In this document: in pieces, positions 54,442-62,704 of the stretch | Layout of the letters: each line of letters begins with the position of its first letter | Numbering within the stretch: position 1 is the first letter of the stretch | DNA from: Paenibacillus sp. FSL H8-0548 | Lineage (GTDB): Bacteria > Bacillota > Bacilli > Paenibacillales > Paenibacillaceae | Reading direction: 5' to 3' | Length of the DNA stretch: 64,000 nt | Assembly: GCF_038630985.1 (NCBI RefSeq) | Contig: NZ_CP152049.1 | Span: 6,935,501-6,999,500 of the forward strand | Notes under the pieces: model-generated | Seen by the model: the letters and a program-made list of their open reading frames with translations, nothing else | What the model was told of the DNA's origin: nothing | The model's database searches: none | Program-made: the position numbers and the translations under genes

Positions 54442-55905
54442 CTATAGGATTGGACTCAATAATCTAGAGATAGATTCTTTGAATCGATTCATGAGCGGCC
54501 GCTTGCCATACAGTGCAAGCGTTAGCTGCGTGCTATTTTTCATATCGTCTTCAAAAATGCGTTGCAGCTTAGCCGCCGTCTGCGTATCATAGATAAATGC
54601 ATTCATTTCAAAATTAAGCTTAAAGCTGCGAATATCGAGGTTGGCAGTTCCCACAGATGCAACCTTGCCGTCAATAACAAGCGTCTTCGCATGAAGGAAA
54701 CCTTTCTCAAACATATAGCATTGGACACCATTAGCGAGAAGCTCGCCCAAATAGGAATGTGTCGCCCAATACACGAAGAAATGATCCCGCTTGATCGGAA
54801 GCATAATGCGAACATCAACGCCGGATAAGGAAGCGATCTTCAACGCCGTCATCAAGCTTTCATCGGGTACAAAATAAGGGGTTTGCAAGCAAATCGTCTT
54901 TTTGGCAGCATAGATCATTTTGATATACGAATTTTTAATTTGCTGGTATTCCGTATCCGGTCCGCTTGCCACCAGCTGCATGCCGATTGTGCCCTTAGCA
55001 TCATCCATAATGGGGAAATATTGATCATTTAATATAATTTTTCCGGATGCAGCCAAATTCCAGTCCATTAGAAACTGTGCTTGCATTTGCAGCACCGCGT
55101 TGCCTTGAACTCTCAGATGCGTATCTCGCCACTCTCCGAAATGTTTATTCAATCCCAAATACTCATCACCAATATTAAAACCACCGATATAGCCTACCTG
55201 TCCATCGATAATGACGAGCTTGCGATGATTCCGATAATTTAATTTTAAATTCAAGTAAGGAATGCGTGATGGGAAAAACGCTGCCGCCTGTCCACCGGCC
55301 GCACGCAGCTCATAAAAATAACGCTTGGGCAAGCCAGAGCTTCCGATATGATCATATAAAAATTTAACCTCAACGCCCTCCGCAGCCTTCGCAGCAAGCG
55401 CCTTTACCAATCTTCTCCCAAGCTTATCATCACGGACGATATAATAGACGAGATGAATATGATGCTGGGCACTCTCGATATCTCTCAGCAGTGCATCAAA
55501 CTTCTGATTCCCTTCGGTGTAGATCTCAACCGCATTATTGCTCGTATACAGCGCATAGCTCGTTTTCAAATTCATATAGACCATATCCTGATAGCTGATC
55601 ATTTCAAGGTCCTTATCCAAAAGTTCACCGTCGCGCAGCTGTCGCATTTGCCGCTCGATCGTATGCTCGACAATGCGCTGACTGTCGCCGAGCAGCTTAT
55701 ACAGCTTCCTTTTGCGCAGCTTCTGGCCCAGAATAAGATACAAGATGAATCCAAAAACCGGAACAAAAAATAAAATCATCAGCCACGCCCATGTAGTACT
55801 CGCGTTTCGCCGCTCAAGAAAAATGACAGTTATGGCCAAAAAAATGTTAAGAACCATAATAATTGCATATACGTTTTGTATAATGATTGCTCGTATAATA
55901 AACAC
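54442..55905 (-). CDS. cls: Cardiolipin synthase
   Basis: Joins two phosphatidylglycerols to cardiolipin. 487 residues: two N-terminal membrane helices (about 10-30 and 40-60), then two phospholipase D domains with HRKLVIIDG and HAKTLVIDG (HKD motifs). GTG start at 55905 after AGGA; a start a few codons later cannot be excluded. Converges with the orphan unit and is divergent from dgt. Confidence 0.95.
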   Translation of the reverse strand: MFIIRAIIIQNVYAIIMVLNIFLAITVIFLERRNASTTWAWLMILFFVPVFGFILYLILGQKLRKRKLYKLLGDSQRIVEHTIERQMRQLRDGELLDKDLEMISYQDMVYMNLKTSYALYTSNNAVEIYTEGNQKFDALLRDIESAQHHIHLVYYIVRDDKLGRRLVKALAAKAAEGVEVKFLYDHIGSSGLPKRYFYELRAAGGQAAAFFPSRIPYLNLKLNYRNHRKLVIIDGQVGYIGGFNIGDEYLGLNKHFGEWRDTHLRVQGNAVLQMQAQFLMDWNLAASGKIILNDQYFPIMDDAKGTIGMQLVASGPDTEYQQIKNSYIKMIYAAKKTICLQTPYFVPDESLMTALKIASLSGVDVRIMLPIKRDHFFVYWATHSYLGELLANGVQCYMFEKGFLHAKTLVIDGKVASVGTANLDIRSFKLNFEMNAFIYDTQTAAKLQRIFEDDMKNSTQLTLALYGKRPLMNRFKESISRLLSPIL

Positions 55906-56034
55906 CTCAGTCCTATATGAAAGCTACTGCGATCATACTCTAAGCGTGATGTATGTTCAAGCCTGATTATATGCTACAATTCAAGCAAACAAGCTGCTTC
56001 TTCATTAATGCAGCAGTGGCACACTGGAGGAACC

Positions 56035-57354
56035 ATGATGGACATTCGCAAATTTAGACTAGACGAGAAAACATCAAGCACCTTTAGCGAAGAGCGGGAT
56101 GAATACGAACGGGATTATGCCAGACTTATTCAATCCCCTGCTTTTCGCCGCTTGCAAGGCAAATCACAGGTATTCGGTGCAGGCACGGGCGATTACTATA
56201 GGACAAGATTAACCCATTCACTTGAAGTTTCTCAAATCGCACGCGAGGTCGCGCGCAGGCTGAACAAGCAATATGAGTTTCTGGCGCGCAAGGAGCATCC
56301 CGGTTTAGTGCTTGATCCTGCTGTGGTCGAGATTGCTGCGCTTGCTCATGATCTCGGTCACCCCCCATTCGGGCATAAGGGTGAAGAGGTCCTTAACCAT
56401 TTGCTCATAGAGGAGTATGGTATTCCCTACGAGGGAAATGCACAAAACTTTCGAATATTAATGTTTCTGGAGAAGCGTGCCGGCAGCGGTAGCGGTCTGG
56501 ACTTAACTGCTGCCGTATTGCTCGCTGTTAATAAATATCCATTCAGTCTGGGAGAGTCGGGCCGGCTCAAGGGCTTATATACCTCAGAATGGGGAGAAAT
56601 TGAACAGCTGCGGAGATCTTGGCAAATTCCGATTGGCTGCTCGACTTTGGAAGCACAGCTAATGGACTTATGCGATGATATTGCTTATTCCACACATGAT
56701 ATCGAAGATGGCATTCGCGCAGGAAAAATTCAAATGAACCGGACTTTTTTCGAGGATAGCCGACTAATTGATCATGTCGTGCAGGAAATTGTCGAGGATA
56801 AAGGAAATACCGGTATCGGCTGGGGCGAGGTTGACATTACAGGAATGGTTAAGCGGGTGCTCCTCTCCTATTTCGAGCAATGGGAGGCTCTGTATGTCAG
56901 CTGTGATCGTGAGCCCTCTCGCACTAGGCGAGAGATGAAAGCGCGCTGGGTGAGCTTGTTTGCAGGCAAGGTCGGCATTATCGACCATTCGCAGCTCGGC
57001 TGGAAGCAGGTCACCTTCGTCAACAATGGACAACAGGATATCGACTTGCTGCGAACGATGGAAATATTGAAAAAGCTTGCATGGGTGACGCTCATCAAGG
57101 ACTTCCGCGTGCAGCGCCTGCAAATGCGAAGCGAAATTATGATTCGCAGACTTTGGGACAGCTTTAAGGTGCCTGAATCGGGCCGGCTCATCATACCGCC
57201 GGATTGGATTGAAAATTTCGAGCTCCATAAGAACAAATGGAGCTGGCCCCGCTTTGTAGCGGATTATATTTCCGGTATGACAGACGCATACGCCGAGAAG
57301 GTTTACGCCGAGCTATACGCCAGCAAATCTGGCTCTATATATGAAATGGACTAA
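56035..57354 (+). CDS. dgt: dGTP triphosphohydrolase family protein (HD domain)
   Basis: Hydrolyses deoxynucleoside triphosphates to the nucleoside and triphosphate. 439 residues from ATG 56035 (a second ATG follows at once; GGAGG is 4-7 bases upstream). HD-superfamily metal ligands: RTRLTHSLEVSQIAR, AHDLGHPPFGHKGEEVL and CDDIAYSTHDIEDG. Family assignment is firm; nucleotide preference is not known. Confidence 0.92.
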   Translation: MMDIRKFRLDEKTSSTFSEERDEYERDYARLIQSPAFRRLQGKSQVFGAGTGDYYRTRLTHSLEVSQIAREVARRLNKQYEFLARKEHPGLVLDPAVVEIAALAHDLGHPPFGHKGEEVLNHLLIEEYGIPYEGNAQNFRILMFLEKRAGSGSGLDLTAAVLLAVNKYPFSLGESGRLKGLYTSEWGEIEQLRRSWQIPIGCSTLEAQLMDLCDDIAYSTHDIEDGIRAGKIQMNRTFFEDSRLIDHVVQEIVEDKGNTGIGWGEVDITGMVKRVLLSYFEQWEALYVSCDREPSRTRREMKARWVSLFAGKVGIIDHSQLGWKQVTFVNNGQQDIDLLRTMEILKKLAWVTLIKDFRVQRLQMRSEIMIRRLWDSFKVPESGRLIIPPDWIENFELHKNKWSWPRFVADYISGMTDAYAEKVYAELYASKSGSIYEMD

Positions 57355-57360
57355 AAATAA

Positions 57361-57406
57361 AAGCGCAGCTGGAGTGAGGCCTACTCATTCTCGGCTGTGC
57401 TTTTTT
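57361..57406 (+). terminator. Terminator of dgt
   Basis: AGCGCAGC / GGCTGTGCT outer and GTGAG / CTCAT inner stem, six T. Confidence 0.9.
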
Positions 57407-57543
57407 GTTCTGAAATAGCGATATAAGATCGTCTACGCCCGCATCATGATTAAAATATAGTTCATTCCCATATCTATCCGTCCTCATTACGTATAAAACG
57501 ATATATCGTTTGTCCATCCTATAAACAAGGAGGTGAACGGTCA

Positions 57544-57699
57544 ATGGCTAAAGATGTACTATGTGAAGTGAATTCATGCAAGTTCTGGGCAGCAGGAAAT
57601 CACTGCGGCGCTTCTTCTATTTATGTGGTCAGCAACCGCGGCAAACAAGCAAGCAATTCCGAAGAAACGGATTGCAAAACGTTTGAAGCAAAGATATAA
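57544..57699 (+). CDS. DUF1540 domain protein
   Basis: 51 residues, MAKDVLCEVNSCKFWAAGNHC..., ending TDCKTFEAKI. The four cysteines (C7, C12, C21 and C45, counted here) in C-X4-C-X8-C ... TDC are the DUF1540 signature, probably a metal-binding knuckle; function unknown. AAGGAGGTG ribosome binding site. The TAA stop sits in a shortened copy of the repeat-A hairpin. Confidence 0.88.
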   Translation: MAKDVLCEVNSCKFWAAGNHCGASSIYVVSNRGKQASNSEETDCKTFEAKI

Positions 57700-57720
57700 G
57701 GAAAGGATTTCCTATATTTC
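57691..57720. repeat. Shortened end hairpin of repeat family A
   Basis: GATATAAGGAAA-GGA-TTTCCTATATTTC: the terminal stem of the two-hairpin repeats with its middle lost. It overlaps the stop codon of the DUF1540 gene. Confidence 0.55.
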
Positions 57721-57721
57721 T

Positions 57722-57797
57722 AGAAAGCAGCGCAAGCGCTCTGATTGTAAATACGGGATGACGAAAACTCCCGAATCTTAGTGCTTGCGCCGCTTCT
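57722..57797. terminator. Long hairpin between converging DUF1540 and vanY genes
   Basis: AGCAGCGCAAGCGCT / AGTGCTTGCGCCGCT stem of about 15 bp with a few mismatches and an inner CGGGA / TCCCG stem; weak T tracts on both strands. Confidence 0.65.
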
Positions 57798-57804
57798 ACT
57801 AAAT

Positions 57805-58653
57805 TTATTTTGTGACAGGAACCGCATTGTAATACTCTTCAAGCGATTCGCCGCTCTCTGCAAGCTCCGCAGCGATATCTTTGCCGACATACCGCAAATG
57901 CCATGGCTCATATTGATAGCCTGTGATATCTTCCTTGCCCTTTAAATAACGAATAATAAACCCATACTCATGCGCATGCTTCTCCAGCCACGCCGATTCC
58001 TTCGTGTCAGCAAAGCAATTGTCCGCTGCACACTTGCCATCGCTGCTCGTCACGTCGATTGCAAGGCCTGTTTCATGCTCACTCGTGCCAGGAAATGCAC
58101 TATAGGTTCTCGCCTTCTCCAGCCCATCCTTTTTCACATAGCGCTCAAACAGCGTTGTTTGCGTGCTATGCGATCGATAAGCCGAAACCCCAGCCAGCAT
58201 AGCCCCGTCATTTTCCGCCGCCTTGAACATCTTCTCGAGAGCCGCAGCCGCTTCTTGCCTCATCATGCGCTTGTCCAGTTTTTCTGCAAATATAAATCGC
58301 ACGTCCGGATATACTAAGTCTGATGGATTGTATTCCTCAGGCAGCTTGTTTTGTTTATTTACGAGCACTGCCATATCCGCAGGCTTCGCAATAACGACCA
58401 TTCCGTCCTCTGTCTTCACTATAGGCTCCTGCTCTTGTGGAGCACTTGTCGGTACAGCTATAGGCTTAGCATCTGCCCCAGCATCAATAGTCCCGATTAC
58501 CTGTCCACCGCTCTCCATCGTCTCGCCTTTAGCCGCAGCTTGCTTGGCAGGGAAGACCTCCGAAATTTCCGTTTTAAATATGGAGTAACCTATGACCATG
58601 GCTGCGCATACCATAACAAACATGAGCAGCCTTCTACTACTTCTTTTTCTCAT
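57805..58653 (-). CDS. VanY-like D-alanyl-D-alanine carboxypeptidase (M15B)
   Basis: Trims terminal D-Ala from peptidoglycan stems. 282 residues: N-terminal membrane anchor (about 8-28), a 90-residue linker, then the M15B zinc domain with GVSAYRSHSTQ, the SEHETGLAIDVTS zinc motif and GYQYEPWHLRYVG. No van cluster is nearby, so a housekeeping role is more likely than glycopeptide resistance. Confidence 0.92.
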   Translation of the reverse strand: MRKRSSRRLLMFVMVCAAMVIGYSIFKTEISEVFPAKQAAAKGETMESGGQVIGTIDAGADAKPIAVPTSAPQEQEPIVKTEDGMVVIAKPADMAVLVNKQNKLPEEYNPSDLVYPDVRFIFAEKLDKRMMRQEAAAALEKMFKAAENDGAMLAGVSAYRSHSTQTTLFERYVKKDGLEKARTYSAFPGTSEHETGLAIDVTSSDGKCAADNCFADTKESAWLEKHAHEYGFIIRYLKGKEDITGYQYEPWHLRYVGKDIAAELAESGESLEEYYNAVPVTK

Positions 58654-58867
58654 GATTATCCTCCAATAGATGATTTTACATATTTTTCATGTTATGATAC
58701 TTGTATTCACGCTCTTCCCAATCTATCTATTTAATAGACTACTAAAACTACTGTAATGTTTCAATCCAATCACTTGGAAATTCTTTGCTTTTATAGAAAT
58801 AGAGCAATGAATCCCTATATTTGTAATGTATGTCCATATCCTTGGGTATGAAGGAGCCTTTTGCCTT

Positions 58868-58897
58868 TTGACATCGGACTATTATTAGGAGCATAAT
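58868..58897 (+). promoter_or_regulatory. Probable promoter of ltaS
   Basis: TTGACA (58868-58873), 18 bp, CATAAT (58892-58897). The rest of 58654-58867 shows no gene. Confidence 0.6.
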
Positions 58898-58937
58898 GGG
58901 ATAAGAATTTACAAAACGCATATAGATTAATATTAGC

Positions 58938-58973
58938 GGGCTGGCTGCCTCGAAGAGATGGCCAGTTTTTGCT
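58938..58973 (+). promoter_or_regulatory. Hairpin with T tract in the ltaS leader
   Basis: CTGGC...GCCAG stem then TTTTT, about 20 bases before the ltaS start; could be an attenuator or the end of a short upstream transcript. Confidence 0.5.
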
Positions 58974-58992
58974 GTGAGAGGTAGGCGGTTAT

Positions 58993-60855
58993 ATGTCAAT
59001 TTCAAATCCAAAAAAATGGTTAAGCACCAGGCCCATTCTATTCTTCTCGTTTATTATGCTTCTCAAAAGCTATTTAGCTTGGATGGTGATATTCGAAGAT
59101 GGATTCTCTTGGACTACAATTTTAAAAGAAATACCGTTTGTACTCATTGTTTTCTGTCTCATAGAATACTTTGCATCCAAACGCAAGCTTGTCTACTATA
59201 CAATAGCCAATTTGCTCATGACACTTATTTTGTTTGCCGTCATTATGTATTACAAATATTACGGTGTCATCGTCACCTATCTGGCACTTGAGCAGGTCAA
59301 TCAGGTAACAGCGGTTAAAAATAGTGTGTTCTCGTTAATGGACCCTTACTACTTGCTCATCTTTACTGACATTATTATTATGGCGTTCCTGCTGTTTCGC
59401 CCTAAGAAAGCAATCACCTGGAAGAAAGAAAGCTCACGCAAGGAAAGTAAACGGCTTGTCACTGCACTTTTCGGCATTTCGATTGCGCTTTGCCTATTCA
59501 ATATCTTGCCTAACCGTGCAAGCATGAATGAAATTATTAAAGCCGAGCAAATGGGCATTCTTAATTACGAGGCCTATATGATTTTTTCCAATAAAGACAT
59601 CGAATTTATTGATCCTAACCATATCACGCAAGAGAAAATTAATACGGTAAAGAAAATTGAACAGCCTGCTGCTCCGCAGCTTTGGAAAACAGCGTCCGGC
59701 AAAAATGTTATTATCATTCAGATGGAGTCATTCCAAAACTTTCTCGTTAATCTAAACATTGACGGCAAAGAAATTACGCCAAACATTAACAAGCTAGTCA
59801 ATGAAAACTACTATTTCAAACATTTCTACCAGCAGGTCGGACAAGGAAATACATCCGATGCTGAATTCGTCGTCAATACATCCTTTTATATTCCGCCTCG
59901 CGGCGCAGCTACGATGGTTTATGCTGATAAAGAGCTTCCAAGCTTGCCTAAGCTGTTGAAAGCAAACGGCTACGATACGACAACATTCCATTCGAATGTC
60001 GTCGAGTTCTGGAACCGCGGAGAGCTGTACAAAGCACTTGGCTTCGATCGTTATTACGATGAGAAGTTTTTCGGTAAAGAGGATACTGTATTTTTCGGTG
60101 CTTCCGATGACCAGCTTTACAAAAAAACAGCGGAAGAGCTGGATCGCATGAGTCAGAATGGTAAGCCGTTCTACTCACATGTCATTTCGATGACAGCACA
60201 TCATCCGTATACCATTCCTGAAGACAAGTACAAAATGACACTTCCTGAGCGTTATGAGAACACCTTTGTCGGCGATTATATTCGCGCCCAAAACTATGCC
60301 GATTACGCACTCGGCAACTTTATCGCTGATTTAAAGGAACGCGGCATTTGGGACGACAGCTTAATTCTACTTTATGGCGATCATCTGGGACTTCCCATCT
60401 ACTCGCTTGATCGTGATGACAAAGAGCTGATGGCTGAAATTTACGGACACGAATATAGCTACACCGATATGATTAATATTCCACTTGTTGTCGCATCAAC
60501 AGGCGTAACCGAAGGAAAAGTATTCGATCAGCTAGGCGGCCAGATCGATATTCTGCCAACTATTGCGAATATGCTCGGTATTTCCTTGGATGATCATATC
60601 CATTTTGGTCAAGACTTATTCAATCAGTCGTATAACGTGCTTCCACAACGTTATTATCTCCCGACAGGCTCATTCTTAAGCAGCAAGGAGCTATTTATGT
60701 CTGGCAGCGGCTATGAAGACGGCAAGCACTACTCGTTAGCTGGAGACGGGCTTAAAGAACAAGAAGCGACCGAGGATGAGTATCAGCGTGCGCTGGAGCT
60801 GCTCAATCTATCCGACAGCTACGTAAGCCAATTGCCAAGCTGGAAAACAAAATAA
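58993..60855 (+). CDS. ltaS: Lipoteichoic acid synthase family protein
   Basis: Polymerises glycerol-phosphate from phosphatidylglycerol on the outer face of the membrane. 620 residues: five N-terminal helices (up to about residue 170), then a sulfatase-like domain. Metal and nucleophile residues are visible: Glu245 in QMESFQN, the catalytic Thr287 in GQGNTSDAEF, and the Asp-His pair in LYGDHLG. GAGGTAGG before the ATG. Whether it is the main synthase or a primase-like paralogue cannot be told. Confidence 0.93.
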   Translation: MSISNPKKWLSTRPILFFSFIMLLKSYLAWMVIFEDGFSWTTILKEIPFVLIVFCLIEYFASKRKLVYYTIANLLMTLILFAVIMYYKYYGVIVTYLALEQVNQVTAVKNSVFSLMDPYYLLIFTDIIIMAFLLFRPKKAITWKKESSRKESKRLVTALFGISIALCLFNILPNRASMNEIIKAEQMGILNYEAYMIFSNKDIEFIDPNHITQEKINTVKKIEQPAAPQLWKTASGKNVIIIQMESFQNFLVNLNIDGKEITPNINKLVNENYYFKHFYQQVGQGNTSDAEFVVNTSFYIPPRGAATMVYADKELPSLPKLLKANGYDTTTFHSNVVEFWNRGELYKALGFDRYYDEKFFGKEDTVFFGASDDQLYKKTAEELDRMSQNGKPFYSHVISMTAHHPYTIPEDKYKMTLPERYENTFVGDYIRAQNYADYALGNFIADLKERGIWDDSLILLYGDHLGLPIYSLDRDDKELMAEIYGHEYSYTDMINIPLVVASTGVTEGKVFDQLGGQIDILPTIANMLGISLDDHIHFGQDLFNQSYNVLPQRYYLPTGSFLSSKELFMSGSGYEDGKHYSLAGDGLKEQEATEDEYQRALELLNLSDSYVSQLPSWKTK

Positions 60856-60862
60856 ACAGATA

Positions 60863-60917
60863 GAAGGCTCACTCTAAAGCGCGATTAGCTGCTTTAGAGT
60901 GAGCCTTCTTTTTTTTG
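60863..60917 (+). terminator. Terminator of ltaS
   Basis: Perfect 18 bp stem GAAGGCTCACTCTAAAGC with its complement, then eight T. Confidence 0.95.
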
Positions 60918-60936
60918 ATAATCAGAGCATTCCGTA

Positions 60937-61407
60937 TTATATGTCCGTTATAGCTTCAAGCACTTCCTTGACATGCCCCTCTACACTAACGCTGCGCCAT
61001 TCCTTGGCTATAACGCCCTTTTCATCAAGCAGGAAGGTTGAGCGCTCGATCCCCATAAATTCCTCATCCTTCCAGCTCCGCAGCTTCCATACGCCAAACA
61101 GCTCCGAAACCGTGTGCTCCGTATCGGAAAGGAGCAGGAACGGAAGCTCATGCTTGTCGACAAACTGCTCGTGTGAAGCCAGATCATCCGGACTGATGCC
61201 GATAACCTCTGCATTATTCGCTCCAAACTGCCCGTTGTAATCGCGGAAATCACATGATTCCGTTGTGCAGCCAGGTGTCATATCACGTGGATAAAAATAA
61301 ATAACGAGCTTCTTGCCTGCATAATCCGCCAGCTCCACCGTTTTGCCGTTTGATGCCTCCAGCTTGAAATTTGGAACCCGATCTCCTACTTTTAGTTGCT
61401 CTCCCAT
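60937..61407 (-). CDS. bcp: Thioredoxin-dependent peroxiredoxin (Bcp/PrxQ)
   Basis: Reduces peroxides with thioredoxin. 156 residues; peroxidatic Cys in DMTPGCTTESC with the resolving Cys five residues on, as in Bcp. Structure otherwise complete. Lies 26 bp after asparaginase on the same strand and may be co-transcribed. Confidence 0.96.
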   Translation of the reverse strand: MGEQLKVGDRVPNFKLEASNGKTVELADYAGKKLVIYFYPRDMTPGCTTESCDFRDYNGQFGANNAEVIGISPDDLASHEQFVDKHELPFLLLSDTEHTVSELFGVWKLRSWKDEEFMGIERSTFLLDEKGVIAKEWRSVSVEGHVKEVLEAITDI

Positions 61408-61433
61408 TTCACATGCTCCTCTTCATTTGTTTT

Positions 61434-62507
61434 TCAAATATGATTGAATGCTTCGTTGTGCTCATAATACAAGCTGCTTCCTATCGCAAATGCCTTTGCC
61501 TCAGCCTTATCGCCATAAAGACCATACGCCAGCATGAGCTTCGTTAACGCAGCCTCGACGGACAGCTTTTCAATAACGATTGCCCCCGCCTCTATCAGCC
61601 TGAGCGATGACGAATAGAGCGAATCCGACTGATCCCTAATCGGACATATGTAGACGTCGATGCCAAGCTTTATGCAGTATGCAATGAATTGTGGAAGCGA
61701 GTAGGGCCCCTCCGCAATCGCACATGCCGTACCGGAATGATGCAGATCGTGAAGCACAGCTTTGGGCCGATTCAATGAAAAATCATAATAGGAATAATTT
61801 AAGCCTGGATAAGGCTTAATATAGACCACATTGGAATCGAGACGAAGCGAAGTTGGCTCCCATACCAAGGAGGACTGTGCCGCTGGCTGAAGAAGCGCCT
61901 CGGGTGTTGGATTGCGCCCATGCTCAAGCCAGCTGAAGGCTCCGTTCTCCATCGTTCCATATGGTACGCCGTAGGGACTGCCGAACTGATCTGTAAACGA
62001 TACGGCCTGCGTAATTCTCGTTCCGAGATATACATGAGCGTTTCCCTGATCATCCTCATATACGACGAACACACCTGGCAGACCTGCATCAGCAATAAAA
62101 TCAATCGCATTCGAAAAATTCCGAAGTCCGTTGCTTCTCTCATCCTCGAGCGGGTAATTGCTAGCAGTCAGCACGATCGGAATGCTCGAATTCGCAAATA
62201 AATAACTCAGCATAGCAGCGCTATAGGCCAGCGTATCTGAACCATGCGTAATGACAAGACCATCGTACAGCGCTGTATCTACCCCGCGAATAGCCTCAGC
62301 AAGTACAATCCAATCATCTGTCGTCATATTTTCACTCAATAAATTTAGTGGCTGTATCGTATGTAGAATGCTATCGTCCCGCTGACGGGTGCTATTGAGA
62401 TAGACATCAATTAGTGAATAAGTGCCTGATTGATCAACATCAATACCAGCTCCTTGCTTTTTGCTTCCGATGGTTCCTCCTGTAAATAGAACTAACAGCT
62501 GTTTCAT
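61434..62507 (-). CDS. ansA: L-asparaginase, type I/II family
   Basis: Hydrolyses asparagine to aspartate and ammonia. 357 residues. The two catalytic Thr motifs are TGGTIGSKKQG near the start and THGSDTLAYSAAML in the middle. No signal peptide, so cytoplasmic. The C-terminal third is more divergent than in B. subtilis AnsA, so side activity is open. An AAGGAGGAG ribosome binding site precedes the ATG. Confidence 0.9.
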   Translation of the reverse strand: MKQLLVLFTGGTIGSKKQGAGIDVDQSGTYSLIDVYLNSTRQRDDSILHTIQPLNLLSENMTTDDWIVLAEAIRGVDTALYDGLVITHGSDTLAYSAAMLSYLFANSSIPIVLTASNYPLEDERSNGLRNFSNAIDFIADAGLPGVFVVYEDDQGNAHVYLGTRITQAVSFTDQFGSPYGVPYGTMENGAFSWLEHGRNPTPEALLQPAAQSSLVWEPTSLRLDSNVVYIKPYPGLNYSYYDFSLNRPKAVLHDLHHSGTACAIAEGPYSLPQFIAYCIKLGIDVYICPIRDQSDSLYSSSLRLIEAGAIVIEKLSVEAALTKLMLAYGLYGDKAEAKAFAIGSSLYYEHNEAFNHI

Positions 62508-62704
62508 TTGTGCTCCTCCTTGCTATGCTGCTATCGTATATGCGCAGCTGCACGCAGGTCAAGTGGTATTCTCCCTCTTAACAGGTTCCCCCTCCCATCC
62601 ATCTTCATACCCTATAAAAATCGATCCGACTAAATATGAAAAAAGAGGACGCCTGCAAACTACAGCTTCATCGCAGCATCCCCTTTCCCATATCAACCTT
62701 ATCG

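Noticed and set aside
57805..58653. VanY as part of a glycopeptide resistance cluster with the VanZ gene at 35.8 kb
   Set aside because: The two are 22 kb apart and there are no vanHAX or vanRS genes; both are common chromosomal genes in Paenibacillus.
58748..59011. Minus-strand open frame overlapping the ltaS start
   Set aside because: It lies over the ltaS promoter, leader and first codons, and has no ribosome binding site or family resemblance.
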